Under the pieces are notes generated by a model. That model saw only the letters and a list, made by a program, of their open reading frames with translations, had not been told where the DNA came from and ran no database searches. Below, in pieces: positions 1-10,012 of a stretch of DNA of 64,000 nt. Position 1 is the stretch's first letter. The number at the start of each line of letters is the position of its first letter. The stretch is from Teratosphaeria epicoccoides (lineage: Eukaryota > Ascomycota > Dothideomycetes > Mycosphaerellales > Teratosphaeriaceae), in contig JADDMT010000089.1 of the NCBI GenBank assembly GCA_021401465.1, positions 1 to 64,000 of the forward strand, in the 5' to 3' direction. Both the position numbers and the translations under genes were made by a program.

Positions 1-173
1 CATTCGCTTATGATGTGTCGTAAACCGTTCCGTATCCACGTTAAATGCTAACTAGCATTGTAGGATAAACATCTCGACTTAAGATCGTTGTCCTGTGAAC
101 TCTGTAGGGCTTCCCATCTTGAAGCCGGTGGTGGGGTGGTGGCGCGGTGGATGTGGAGGCGGTGAGGGGCGTG

Positions 174-803
174 ATGGAGGGGTTGGTGGAGGGGGGTGCG
201 AATTGTTTGGGCGGGATGGAGTATTTTGAGTTTCAGCCGGGGTTGGGCGAGGAGCTCTGGGAGGGAGGCGAGGGGTGGAGCGCGAGGCGGGCGTGGCTTT
301 GTGATCCGGGGAGGAGGATGGAGGTGGAGATCCCGGTTCGGGAGGGGTCTGTGGAGGAGGGAGTGGAGGAGAGGGGGACGTTGAGCGGTCGGCTGGATGT
401 GTTTGATGTGCTGCCGACCGAGTTGTTGTTGCAGACGCTGAAGCTGTTGGACGGGAGGAAGGTTCTGGAGTTGTGTGCGGCGTCGCCGAGCGTGCGGGCG
501 CGGTGCGATGAGAGGTTTTGGAAGTCCCGGATGAGGAGGGATATGCCGTATCTTCGCCAGCTGCACGCCGAGGCTTGCGCGAGGGATGGGCAGGGCATCG
601 CGGTCGATTGGCAGAAGCTGTATCGCGTGATGATTAATCAAAGCTACCCGAAGATGTCGGAGACAAGAGGGGAGGAGGAACCCGGTGATTTGATCATGGG
701 TGTAGCGAGTCGGAGACGGATATGGCATTGTGTGGATCAGATTCTGGACCAATGTGAGCAGGTCCAGGGGATGACGAGAGGGACGGCGAGCAGCCCTGTA
801 TGA
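174..803 (+). CDS. F-box domain protein (5' end uncertain)
   Basis: The open frame ends with TGA at 801-803. The first in-frame ATG is at 174; an exon further left, possibly outside the window, cannot be excluded. The middle of the protein carries an F-box-like segment (DVFDVLPTELLLQTLKLLDG, then LCAASPSVRARCDERFWKS), the pattern of fungal F-box proteins in which the box is followed by a conserved FWK-type tryptophan. By family knowledge F-box proteins recruit substrates to SCF ubiquitin ligases through Skp1; the substrate is unknown. The N-terminal 70 residues are Gly/Glu-rich and show no recognisable domain. About 209 residues from ATG 174, which is short for this family, supporting a truncated or multi-exon model. 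Confidence 0.55.
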   Translation: MEGLVEGGANCLGGMEYFEFQPGLGEELWEGGEGWSARRAWLCDPGRRMEVEIPVREGSVEEGVEERGTLSGRLDVFDVLPTELLLQTLKLLDGRKVLELCAASPSVRARCDERFWKSRMRRDMPYLRQLHAEACARDGQGIAVDWQKLYRVMINQSYPKMSETRGEEEPGDLIMGVASRRRIWHCVDQILDQCEQVQGMTRGTASSPV

Positions 804-1142
804 GCTCTCTCATCTTCTCACCCATCATTCTGAGACCTACGAGCAAGCATTCAGCTTTCTCGCTCGACGACACGGGCATTGATTTTAGGTGAGGAGCTGG
901 TTGAGAATGGTTGGTTGACTCGGGCTCGAACATGTTGAGCACGTAATGTATGGTTTCTTTTGTAAGGCTGAGAGACGGGCGATGATCCTCAGGCTGGCTT
1001 GGGTGTTGATGGCGAGATTGAGTCGATTTGCGTTACGGTTATTTGGCATCTGAGGGCTTCAAGGCCATCTTGGCGCTTCATACGTCTAATCTCACTCTCA
1101 GCTTGACACCTCCTACGTCACACAACTGCCAACACCAGCGAG

Positions 1143-3529
1143 CTACTCCTTCTTCCCTGCTGCCCGTTTCGCGAGATCCGACCACACTCCCGTCACTCCC
1201 TTGGCAATAGCATGCCGCCCATCGAAGAGCGGATAGATGACGACGGCTGACAGAGCGAAGAACTGCCACATGATCGAGACCGTGACCCAGCTTGCGAAGA
1301 AGGTCTTGCTGAAGATATAGTCGCGGTACATGGACAGCGGCCAGATCAGGATCGTGACGCAGATGTTGACGACGAGGAAGGCTATGGCGACTTTCAGCCA
1401 TTTGCGGATGTGTCTGAGCGTGGCGTCGTCGAAAGGGTGCTCGAAGTCCACGCTGCTATGGCGACCACTCAAGCGCTCGATGCTGCTCAGAGGTTGCTTC
1501 GCATCGGCCTCGGCCGCCGAGTCCTGTCTCCCGGCGTCGCTTGTGGGAGGATCGTTGGCCGGAGAAGCTTCTCCGCTCCTGTCACTGATGAGGCCGATTT
1601 GGAGAAATGCTTGCCAGTCGAAGTCGGCCGGTCGGAGCAGTGAGATGGCCACCGACAGGGCTCCGGGAACGAACAGCGAGGTCAGAGAGCCGTACAGAGC
1701 GGGCATCTGCTCGCTCGTGGTGGCGATGGTGACTTCGCCGAACATGGAATGTGACAGGCCGATCCACACCGCTACGCCCGCGCACAGCCCGAGCAGAGGC
1801 GAGACGAGAGCTGCTGTCTTTGTTTGACCGGACCACAGGAGCGTGAACAGCACGGGAAAGATTCCGGGACTCGTCGTCACGGGCAGGAAATAGAGGATCC
1901 AGTTGCCGTTTGCTCCGGCGTAGTTGAGAGCCAGCGTCCAGCCGGCGATTACGACGCCGTAGGCGACGACTCCGATGTGGCTGGCGGCCATGATCTGGCG
2001 ATCGGTGGCCGTGGTGTTGATGTAGGTTTTGTAGACGTCGAAGGAGAGGATGCTGCTCACCGCGATCAGGGAGCTGCTGACGGTGCTGGTGATGTCCATG
2101 AAGATCAGGACGATGACGCCGGCGCAGGCGGAGGTGCCGAAGAGAGATTTCAGGACCTGCGCTGATGCGTTAGCTGACGCGCTCGCCGGGGCCCAGGCCA
2201 TGGCGGACTTACGAACGGCATTACCATGCCCGAGTTGATCTGGTCGGCAGTCATGGCGTCGGGGTATGTGACGAAGATGGGCGTGTTCTCGATGGCTCTC
2301 GCGGATAGTCCAATGACGGTTCCAATGCCCCACGGCACCGCTATGATGGCCGCAGACGCCAGATCGTAGCCCGGCACCGTCGAGTCGACTTGGGAGGCGA
2401 AGCTCTTCTGCCAGAAGCCTGTGTCCATGATCACGAGCGCGAGGTTACACACTTTGAGCACCACGCCGAAGATTGCGGATTTGTAAGACTTGAAGGTTAG
2501 GAGGGAGCCCTTGTAGTTGCCGGCGACGTGGACTGAGCTTTCGGTGCTTCGTAGCTTGTCGTAGAGGCCGCCGAGACCGCCGACGTGCTCGTTGGTGAGG
2601 ACTTTGAGGGTGAAGTAGATCATGATGGAGAGTGCTACGGCGGTGTGGAGGAAGTCCGTCAGGAAGGTCGCCTAAAATAGGGGGGCGATGTGGTTAGTCG
2701 ATATCTTTGATACGGCGTGCCCTTCAGTTCAACCGGAGCGCACCTTGATGCCGCCAACAGCCGTGTATATGACAACTGCATGGCTTGTCAGCCATTCCGT
2801 GAAGTGAAATTCATACAGTGGGACTGCAGGATCTTCCAAGACTTACCACCGGCTGGGATGAGGACTGTCGCTGCGGCTATATGCATGCCGCTGATACCAG
2901 TCACTAGCTGCGAAGCTGTGATTACCATAGCAGACTGTACGCGTCGATGGACCAGTCAGCCAGGTGCACGCAGTCATTCCTTGCGGACGTCGCTCTACAC
3001 TCTGAATCACTTACTGTACCGGCGTCAGCCCTCGAACACTCAAACGCCGATTCCATAACAACAGACTTGAAAACATACCACAGCCAAACACATTATTAAT
3101 CAGATTCAAAAAGATAAACACCACATGTCCAAGCCGTCCATACCGCACCCTGACAAACTCCATCGACGTATGCGCACAAGGCACCCTCAACTTCGCCACA
3201 ATCCCCAGCACCGCCATCAGCGCGATCTGGAAACTCAGCCCGCTGGCGAACCAGACGGGCGCCGCGATGCCCCATTGGTACGCGAACACGGTCGAGTACA
3301 CGCTCTCGTTGATCCACATCCAGGAGCTGAAGACGGCGCTGGCAGTCAGCCCCGTGCCGATGGACCGGTTGGCGACCATGAACATTTCCGCGCGGTCGGA
3401 GTCTTCGAGGAGGTAGCGGCGTTGGATGCGGACGGAGATCATGATCAGGACTGCGAAGAGGGCGCCGAGACCGACGATGAGGCCGTAGCCCGTGCCTTGG
3501 TCCACGAGCTCGATGGTTCGCGTCGCCAT
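1143..3529 (-). CDS. DUR3-type urea/solute:sodium symporter family transporter
   Basis: A five-exon gene read right to left. Exon 1 is 3529-3079 (ATG at 3529). Later exons are about 2934-2847, 2775-2744, 2671-2213 and 2156-1143 (TAG). Donors and acceptors are visible (GTAAGT at 2846 and 2212; CTAAC branch before GCGCAG at 2160-2157). The protein of about 680 residues matches the fungal Dur3 urea transporter size and layout: N-terminal GYGLIVGLGALFA helix, the motif NRSIGTGLTASAVFSSWMW, then TAVGGIKATFLTDFLHT and many hydrophobic helices of the solute:sodium symporter fold. It would import urea or polyamine-like solutes at the plasma membrane. Oddity: the best exon 1 donor (GTATGT at 3078) leaves phase 1 while the conserved exon 2 frame needs phase 0, so that junction is unresolved (see findings). 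The upstream neighbour on the left is unrelated. Confidence 0.85.
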
Positions 3530-4836
3530 GGTCGAGTGTGCCGGATGCAGAGACCTGATGTGGAGTGGGCGTGCCAGCGGGTCCGATGCAGTCTGGTCGG
3601 TGAGCACGACCAGCCGTGTCTGCTCTCCTCATGATATATGGAAGCACAATGGCCGGCTTGTTGCGGAAGGGGGGAGGACTTGGTGACATTCTTGAGCACA
3701 TTGCGCCATACCAGCATGGCTCGATCATTTGTCTATCGTCGCCGTTTGCACGGGAGGCAGGTCCCGGGCACTGGGTTCTGAGAGTCAGGCAGTTGAACCA
3801 GTCCCGATGTTGGGCGTGTTATGCTTGCATTGAAGTCGATTGTCGGCGACCGTGGCCAATAGCGGGATTTTCAGATGCTATGGCGTGCTGAAGCGTATTC
3901 CTGAGTGCATGATCATTCCCATAGGATCCTTGTATACAACGTGACGGGCTTGTTGTGGGGCTGCGGCTCGTGAAAGGACTCACCTTGAGCTGCCCCTTCT
4001 GCCTCAGCCCATCGATCTGGTCGGCTTGCAATCATCAGCGGGGGGGGAGGATGAGAGCAGCAAAGTGTCTGCAGGAGATCTGTGCAACTGCCGACGTTGA
4101 GTAGAAGAGATGCGTTGCCAGCAGCATTATTCACAAGCTCATGAACTGACGAGGACCGACTTGGACCATATGATTAGTAACAACAAGTGCCATTCATGCA
4201 TTTGTCCCTTGGGAGACTCCTTCCAGCCCGTCGCATGCTCTCTAATACGTCTTTCTGCAGCACTCGAGCCAGATACTACCTACTGAAGTGCATTTCTGCG
4301 GCTGAGCGCCCTGTCGGCGGGCCTAGAGATTGGGTACGCATGTGTCGGGCATCGGGCTGGCTTGACAGCTCAGGGATGCGTACACGAGTTCTAGTGAGGC
4401 TGAGGATCAGAGAGAGAGAGGGTGGCGGCGTGATGAGACGTCTACCGCGCCAGCCGTTGACTGCGCCTGAGCCGGGCAGGCGAGGTTGGCGATGGAAATT
4501 GGCTGGTCTACAGACTAATTGCCGATGTGGCATAGACTGAGACTGGCAGCCGCTTGGTAGCCACTCGGCTGGTAATACCACAGCTGCCCATGTTTGATTG
4601 GGGAAGTCTACGGCTGGTCATCTATGATTCGCTTCAATGATTTGTTTCTATACGGTCTCCGTGCACTCGGACTGCCAAGCCCGCGACATTCCCGCCAGAC
4701 CGGTCACCGTTCGAGACAGGAGACGATGGCGATTCTTGAGCTGCATCAGTACCGGTCGTTGACCTCGGAAAGCTAGCTGCGATACTTGGCAACTGCCCGT
4801 ATTACTCAGTCGCCAAGCCACTCGTGTACTGCACAG
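3530..4836. other. Intergenic interval, no gene seen
   Basis: Lies upstream of the DUR3-type gene and downstream of the small secreted protein gene. The short open frames here lack family motifs or splice-consistent partners. It contains a G-run (GGGGGGGG, about 4039-4046) and a GAGAGAGAG stretch near 4411. It probably holds the promoter of the transporter. Confidence 0.5.
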
Positions 4837-4910
4837 CCCTCCATTCCCTTCTCTTCCGCCCTCCATTCCCTTCTCTCCCGCCCTCCATTCCCTTCTCTCC
4901 CGCCCTCCCT
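4837..4910. repeat. 22-bp tandem repeat, three copies plus a partial
   Basis: Three near-identical 22-base pyrimidine-rich units run 4837-4858, 4859-4880 and 4881-4902, followed by a partial copy to about 4910. Units 2 and 3 are identical and unit 1 differs by one base (T for C). The array touches the stop codon of the small secreted protein gene on the minus strand, so it would lie in that gene's 3' untranslated region as a purine-rich RNA repeat. Such minisatellites are prone to copy-number change. Confidence 0.9.
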
Positions 4911-5254
4911 CACTCCGGTGCATCCCCGCCCATTGACCCAGTCGTAAGCGCCCAGCTCCCGCGGTCCGGCGCTGAACACCCAATGATGCCCGACGGCTGG
5001 ACGGAGTTCTTACATAACGTCAATTTCCCCCATGCACTCTTCTTGTCCGGAAACGCATATTCCAAATGACACTCAACCAGTTCCACCTGCAATTTCAGGC
5101 ACTCGCAAGCTAGAGTCGGGTCGCCGCCTGTGTAATCTTTGCCGTCGGTGTTGGCGTGCCAGTCTTGCGCGTTGCCGACGCCGCCCGAGCGCTCGCAGAC
5201 TGCAAGAGCCAGCGAGGGAAGGAGAGGGAGAAACACCAAAGTCGATGGGCGCAT
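4910..5254 (-). CDS. Small secreted cysteine-containing protein
   Basis: Single-exon frame of 114 codons from ATG at 5254 to TGA at 4912-4910. Residues 1-18 form a classic signal peptide (MRP then a Leu/Pro/Val-rich core ending LALA), predicting secretion. The mature part has six cysteines (residues 20, 50, 52, 62, 81 and 93), an even number that fits disulfide-bonded extracellular proteins, and a CEC motif. I do not recognise a family; the size, signal peptide and Cys content match the loose class of fungal small secreted or candidate effector proteins, but this is inference. The stop codon abuts the 22-bp tandem repeat. Splicing inside the frame cannot be excluded. Confidence 0.6.
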   Translation of the reverse strand: MRPSTLVFLPLLPSLALAVCERSGGVGNAQDWHANTDGKDYTGGDPTLACECLKLQVELVECHLEYAFPDKKSAWGKLTLCKNSVQPSGIIGCSAPDRGSWALTTGSMGGDAPE

Positions 5255-6455
5255 TGTGCTTTTGGATGATGATTGAGTCGCTGTGAGCGAGCAGGTCCGG
5301 GATTCGAGCGAGTCTTTTCAGATGTCTTTGTGCGTACGATGTGTGGGTGAAGTTGGTTACGAGTGATCAAGACAAGAGAGAACCATCCCTTATTATCACT
5401 TTCCCGCGTCCACTCCTCTGCCATCGTTGTTTCGGGACAAGCTCACAGGCCACTTATTGGCAGGTCTGGGCTTCGCCGCCGAGTCGACATGCTGAGATGT
5501 CAAGGATTGTCGCGGCGAGATATGCATTCGCATGCCACCGGCATGTCTTCATTAGACATGAACTCCTCCCGTCAGCTTGCCGTTCGCATGTCTTGCGGGA
5601 CGGACAGCACAATCTCGTGGAAGAAGAGCTCGTGAGTACCGTGAGAAATTGGAAGCAGCGCAAGGCCACCCTACATGACCAACGTCGTTAGCCATAAGGT
5701 TGCTGTGACGGTGAAGGCGCGTGGATCTGGAAAAATTCCAGGGTAAGACATGTCTCTTCTGTAGTCTATCAACATCCATCGGTATTTCTGCAGCTACAGC
5801 TCCTTATCGGCCGTTCATGCCGGACGGTTCAATGTTAGGGCGAAGGCTCGGGTCAGTTAGTAAGCCAATCGAACAAAACCCACTAGACAGCATAGTAATC
5901 CTTGCGGATAATTTTTCTTCGCAGAGGTAGCTGCATGTGAAGAGCTTCCCTTGCCTAGATTTCCACACAGTGAGCCCTGGGGAGGTTTGGCAGGTGTCTG
6001 GACAGAAGACTCTCAAGTGCGACGGCCGAGGGCGCCCTAAATGCGGCATCGTAGTCGACTGGCTGATGATTGGGCGATCAATCTACTGGTTGACAAAATG
6101 CAAAATGAGTGGGCGACGGTGAGGCGAGGTGTTGTCCAAGGAAGTACAATTGACTTTTACTCCTTCGCTCACATGGAGCGCCAAGCAGAACGCAGCAGTA
6201 ATCTAACACTTCCACAAGCCACGAGTCGATCAACCACCCTACGCCTCGCGCCGCGAAGCTGTTGAGTGGCGAGACATCAGAGTCGGCCGTGATCGCAAAA
6301 GGAAAATGAGCACCAAGTCATGCTCCCAAGTCATCATCGTGGTAAAAACCACTCGCGATAGGAAATCTTCCACCACCCTCGTCTGCAATGAAGCAGTCCC
6401 CTTCTCCTTCTCTCTTCACGAATAGATCTTCGAGTTACTTGACCGAGTCAACCAG
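5255..6455. other. Intergenic interval, no gene seen
   Basis: Contains the presumed promoter of the small secreted protein gene on its left and the 3' flank of the bZIP gene on its right. Short open frames show no recognisable motif or signal peptide. No repeat or RNA gene is evident. Confidence 0.45.
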
Positions 6456-7700
6456 TTACTCCTCATCATCAATCTGAGCACCATGGGCACGAGCCAGGTT
6501 CTTGTACTTCTCCACCTCGGCTTTCAGGTTGGCGATTTGAGTCTCCAGATCATCGCGCTCAAGCACCTTCTTCGCACGAGACTTACGCGCGGCAGCAGTG
6601 TTGCGCGCACGCTTCAATGCTACCGGGTCATTCTCGTCGACAAGAATAGGCGGCAGAGGCTTGTCGCGCTTGCGTGCGTTGACGCCCGCAACAGAAGAGT
6701 GCTTGAGTACTGGCGAGAAGATAGCTGGAGAGCTGGTGGCCGAGTTACGTTTGTGCTGCAGTGATTCACCGCCAGGATGTACCACAACCTGCGTACCAGA
6801 AGTTGCCGAAGTCGTACGAGCCATGCTTGGTGCGAAACTCATGTCATCATCCGGAAACAAAGATGGCCAGGTCTTGCTGGTGTCCATGTTCTCATACATT
6901 GGCGACGTTTCAAAGCTGTCGTCAGGCGTGTCAAGGTATGTTGAGCCAGGCGTGGTGAGGTTGGTGAATGACGTTGACGGTGGAACCGAGTCAGTATTGA
7001 AGATGTCCTTTGGTGACACGGTGGGTCCGAGTGAGCCGGCGCTGCGGAAGTTGACAGCAGTCAAGTCATCATCAGCGCCAAAGGCGCCGAAGTCAAAGCC
7101 GTCTGCCATACCGAACATACCGCCACCAGCAGGCGCGCTGAGATCGCCGAAAGTGCTGTGGTAGGCGACGTTTGGTTCTGCTGGATAGTCTGTGAGATGA
7201 TGCGAATCAGAGCGCGTGCAAGCGTCGGACGTACCCTTGACAGCCATGATGTCGATGTCGTTAAAGTCTGTCACGGGGAAATTTGCGGCAGAGTCCAGGT
7301 TGCCTGTGCTGTTGGAGTGGAAAAGCGGGACCGGTGGTCGTGCAGGCCGAGCAGTATTACGCCGAGCTGAGTGGGTGATCGTCTGTGTTGATTTGAGATT
7401 GCCGTGCGCATATAGCGCACCGAGGTTTCCGGTATTAGACGAAGGAAGCGGCGTCGAAGCGAGTGAGTGCACTCGTCGAGGCGTTGCTTGGACTGAAGCC
7501 GATGTCACGGTAGCGGCAGGCTGGAACAGGTCGAAGTCTGTGAAGGTGGGTTGGGGCGGGGATTGCCTTGCTGACGCTGGTGGTGGAAGCCATGTCTGCT
7601 GGTGTGAAGCCGTGGTGGACGGCGGGTGAGGAATCGCGGTGGTGTCGTGTAGACGGGGAGCGCGAGAGTCCGCAAGCGGATACTCTGTTGACGGTGACAA
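6456..7700 (-). CDS. cpcA: Gcn4/CpcA-type bZIP transcription factor (cross-pathway control)
   Basis: Stop at 6456. The C-terminus carries the Gcn4/CpcA basic region DPVALKRARNTAAARKSRAK followed by a short leucine zipper (residues about 345-414). This family activates amino-acid biosynthesis genes during starvation. The N-terminal part is Ser/Thr/Pro-rich with acidic and aromatic patches (GFDFGAFG, DDDLTAVNF, TWPSLFPDDDMSF) typical of its activation domains. A 45-bp in-frame intron is visible at 7234-7190 (GTACGT to CACAG), giving about 399 residues. The start is unresolved: the frame is open upstream to 7739 but has no ATG between there and residue 152; the only in-frame upstream ATG (7757) is followed by five codons and TAG. 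A Gcn4-type site lies further upstream. The family assignment is firm from the basic region; the N-terminus is not. Confidence 0.88.
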   Translation of the reverse strand: MSPSTEYPLADSRAPRLHDTTAIPHPPSTTASHQQTWLPPPASARQSPPQPTFTDFDLFQPAATVTSASVQATPRRVHSLASTPLPSSNTGNLGALYAHGNLKSTQTITHSARRNTARPARPPVPLFHSNSTGNLDSAANFPVTDFNDIDIMAVKGTSDACTRSDSHHLTDYPAEPNVAYHSTFGDLSAPAGGGMFGMADGFDFGAFGADDDLTAVNFRSAGSLGPTVSPKDIFNTDSVPPSTSFTNLTTPGSTYLDTPDDSFETSPMYENMDTSKTWPSLFPDDDMSFAPSMARTTSATSGTQVVVHPGGESLQHKRNSATSSPAIFSPVLKHSSVAGVNARKRDKPLPPILVDENDPVALKRARNTAAARKSRAKKVLERDDLETQIANLKAEVEKYKNLARAHGAQIDDEE

Positions 7701-7739
7701 GCTGATGATGTAGAAGTCCGGTATGGTGGGCGATCTGGG

Positions 7740-7757
7740 CTAGTTAGAGGCAGCCAT
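7740..7757 (-). promoter_or_regulatory. Five-codon upstream ORF in the bZIP gene leader
   Basis: Reading leftwards from 7757: ATG GCT GCC TCT AAC TAG. It ends 39 bases before the triplet at 7700 and is in the same frame as the bZIP coding region. GCN4, cpc-1 and cpcA mRNAs are classically controlled by short upstream ORFs that couple translation to amino-acid supply; this micro-ORF fits that scheme. CTAAC followed by AG also resembles an intron 3' end, so a spliced leader is the alternative reading. Confidence 0.55.
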
Positions 7758-8666
7758 GTTGTACTGTCTCTAATCTGTTGTGAGAGGTGGTTGAAGAGAG
7801 GGAGAGAATGCCCAGGACGGCCGCGGAGGACGGCTGCTTATCAACCAGATTTCGCTCGTGCGGCAGGACGAGTGAGTCATAAAGTGCCGGCGAATCAGAG
7901 ATGCTGCTCACGAGGGCCCCGCCGTGCTGAACTCCAACTTCTTGGCTGCGGTTCCGATGCGACCAGCCAAATCACAGGATGCATCCGACTTCCGACCTCA
8001 TTCAAGATGCCATTCGTTATTATTCATGGCGAACATGCTTGGTTGTTGTCTCCATTTCGCTTGCGAGGACACACGTTTGTCGTCGCAATTGCTACATGTA
8101 TCCCTCCGTACTGCAGTCGTAGCAGCAAGGCAACCATTTTCGTTTCGGCGAGACTCGGGTCAAGGAGCTGTGCCTTGGTCCTGCTAACCTAGAACTACCT
8201 GATCAGGCAGGACGCGCATCCTTCACGAGGCGGAGTGCATTTACGGAGCTGGAGCTTGCGGTGTTCGGATTCGCGTAGGCTCCTCCCTCCCTCGCCCCCC
8301 CCCCTCCCGGCTGAGGCACAATCAATCATATTGAACGGGACTGTGCCACATCAATGGTAATCTTGATTGGTCGATACGATGCAAGCCGCCAAAGCCACGC
8401 TCAGCTGCATGCACATGCATTTGGCGAGAATAATGCTGTGTGTATTGCGCATGCGACGTCGAAATCCATCGAAATCCATGGCCCCATATAGATAAATGTG
8501 CCTCAGGATGGTAGTCTCGTAGTCTCGCATTGTGAAGTGTGCCACTATTCCCAACATGGCAGCTGGGCTGGGCTACAACCCCCGCATTACTCGCTTAGGA
8601 AGTTGCGCATAGACACATGCTTGACCCAAGTACCGCCGTGCCTTGGAACCACTTCCACTTCCCAAC
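7758..8666. other. Divergent promoter interval between bZIP gene and prefoldin gene
   Basis: No convincing gene. It holds the bZIP promoter (with the TGAGTCA site) and leader on the left, a C-homopolymer (about 8296-8305) near the middle, and the prefoldin promoter on the right. Other short ATG frames occur upstream of the bZIP gene but their presence in the mRNA is unknown. Confidence 0.5.
7873..7879. promoter_or_regulatory. Gcn4/CpcA-type binding site (TGAGTCA)
   Basis: A palindromic TGAGTCA (TGACTCA on the minus strand) lies about 115 bp upstream of the micro-ORF of the bZIP gene. It matches the AP-1/Gcn4 recognition element. Autoregulation of cpcA-type genes through such elements is established in aspergilli; its use here is inferred from sequence and position. 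Confidence 0.55.
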
Positions 8667-9256
8667 ATGGCCACCGGGGAGAAAGGTCAACAAAGTGAGC
8701 GTCGAGCTGTTCTGCATCGCGAGCAAAGGCTGAGAGATGGTGCGTAGTTGATCTCGGCAGCCTGTCCGCACAGCAGTTGTCGCAGGTGAAGAAGCAACTG
8801 GATGAGGAGGTCCAGCACTTGACCAACTCCTACCAGAACTTGCGCTCTGCCCAGCAGAAATTTCGTGACTGCATAGTCAGCATCAAGAATGGTGTCGCTG
8901 CAAGCGTAAAGGGTACACACGTTGCATCTTGCCTTCTCCTTCCCCTGCTGAATCTTCCACCAGACAAGCCTCTTCTTGTCCCGCTGACCTCCTCATTGTA
9001 CGTTCCCGGAAGGCTTGCGGACACCGCCAATGTGCTCGTCGATGTCGGCACCGGTTTCTACGTCGAGAAGTCCACAGGAGATGCGCAGAAGTTCTATGAT
9101 GGGAAGATCGAAGAGCTGGGGAAGAACATCAAGGACTTGGAGAACATTGTCAATGGCAAGGCGAACAACTTGAGGATGGTCGAAGAGGTCCTGAGGCTGA
9201 AGATGCTATCTGGAGGGCAACAGCCAAGTGGGCAGGCGGCCGCTGGAGCTCCATGA
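8667..9256 (+). CDS. Prefoldin subunit 5 (alpha-type)
   Basis: Three exons: 8667-8694, 8748-8912 and 8964-9256, giving 161 residues. The first exon encodes only MATGEKGQQ; the join restores IDLGSLSAQQLSQVKKQLDE, the hallmark start of prefoldin 5 (Gim5). The second intron (GTACAC to CACCAG, 51 bp) is a multiple of three with no stop, and removing it joins VAASVK to DKPLLVPLTSSLYVPGRL, the conserved beta-hairpin core. The C-terminus is a coiled coil (DAQKFYDGKIEELGKNIKDL) with a Gly/Ala/Gln tail. Prefoldin is a hexameric chaperone that captures nascent actin and tubulin and hands them to CCT. Both junctions agree with family alignment, so confidence is high. Confidence 0.92.
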
Positions 9257-10012
9257 GAGTGCAAGTGAGCACAGGCCAAAATGAGGCGATGTGCGTGTAA
9301 GGCTTCCCGTTGCAGCGGGCTTGTCGCGCGACCCGAGAGAAGATGCGACAGGGACTCATGAAGCGTGACGATCAGATACTACCTGACGAGACCGCTCAGC
9401 CGCTACTGGCATCGCTTGCTGCCGAAGTCAAGTATGCACCTGGCGCCTCAATGTATTAGCTGCATCGTCTGACGCAAGCCCAGAAAAGGAGGCACGACAC
9501 TTGACGATGGCTGCACGAGTAGTATGAGAGTTGGCCGGGATCACGGTGGATTAGAGCAATCAGACTCGAAGACTCCAATCGCGTGCACCACGTCCATTGC
9601 ATACTCTCCATGATTCAGGAGGATGGAGTACGCAGACGATACCTCCCACCTAACTCCTGATTGAGAACTACCGCAATCGTTCGGTGCTTGAGCAGCATTG
9701 CAGAAGAGTAGCGACACTCTCGACTCACGTGAAGCAAGGTATGCGTAGGTCATCTCTGGTTATGCAATCATATCCCCCACGAGTGTCAGACCATCTGCAG
9801 AGCAAGGAACCGCGCGAACGATACCCACTTCTTTTTACTATTTCCGGGTAACACGGGCATTCGGGTCGATTGACTTGTCTGTTCCTGAGTTTCAAAGGTG
9901 CAGTTTACATATTGCTTTGCCACGTCACAGAGCACAAAAACAACTCGTCATAAGACAGCATTCGCTAGACCCGGATCGATTACTCGCATCATCTGGAATA
10001 TCAAAATTCATC
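9257..10012. other. Intergenic interval upstream of MetE-like gene
   Basis: No coding region is recognised. The notable element is the TCACGTGA palindrome at 9725-9732, annotated separately. Confidence 0.45.
9725..9732. promoter_or_regulatory. TCACGTGA E-box (Cbf1-type site)
   Basis: A perfect palindromic TCACGTGA lies 281 bp upstream of the MetE-like start codon. In yeasts this element binds Cbf1 and drives sulfur amino-acid genes. Its position upstream of a methionine-synthase-like gene makes regulation plausible, but one such octamer per window is not far from chance expectation. Confidence 0.4.

Noticed and set aside
8290..8310. C-rich homopolymer as a possible structured element
   Set aside because: A simple run without paired G-tracts or other structure; nothing supports function.
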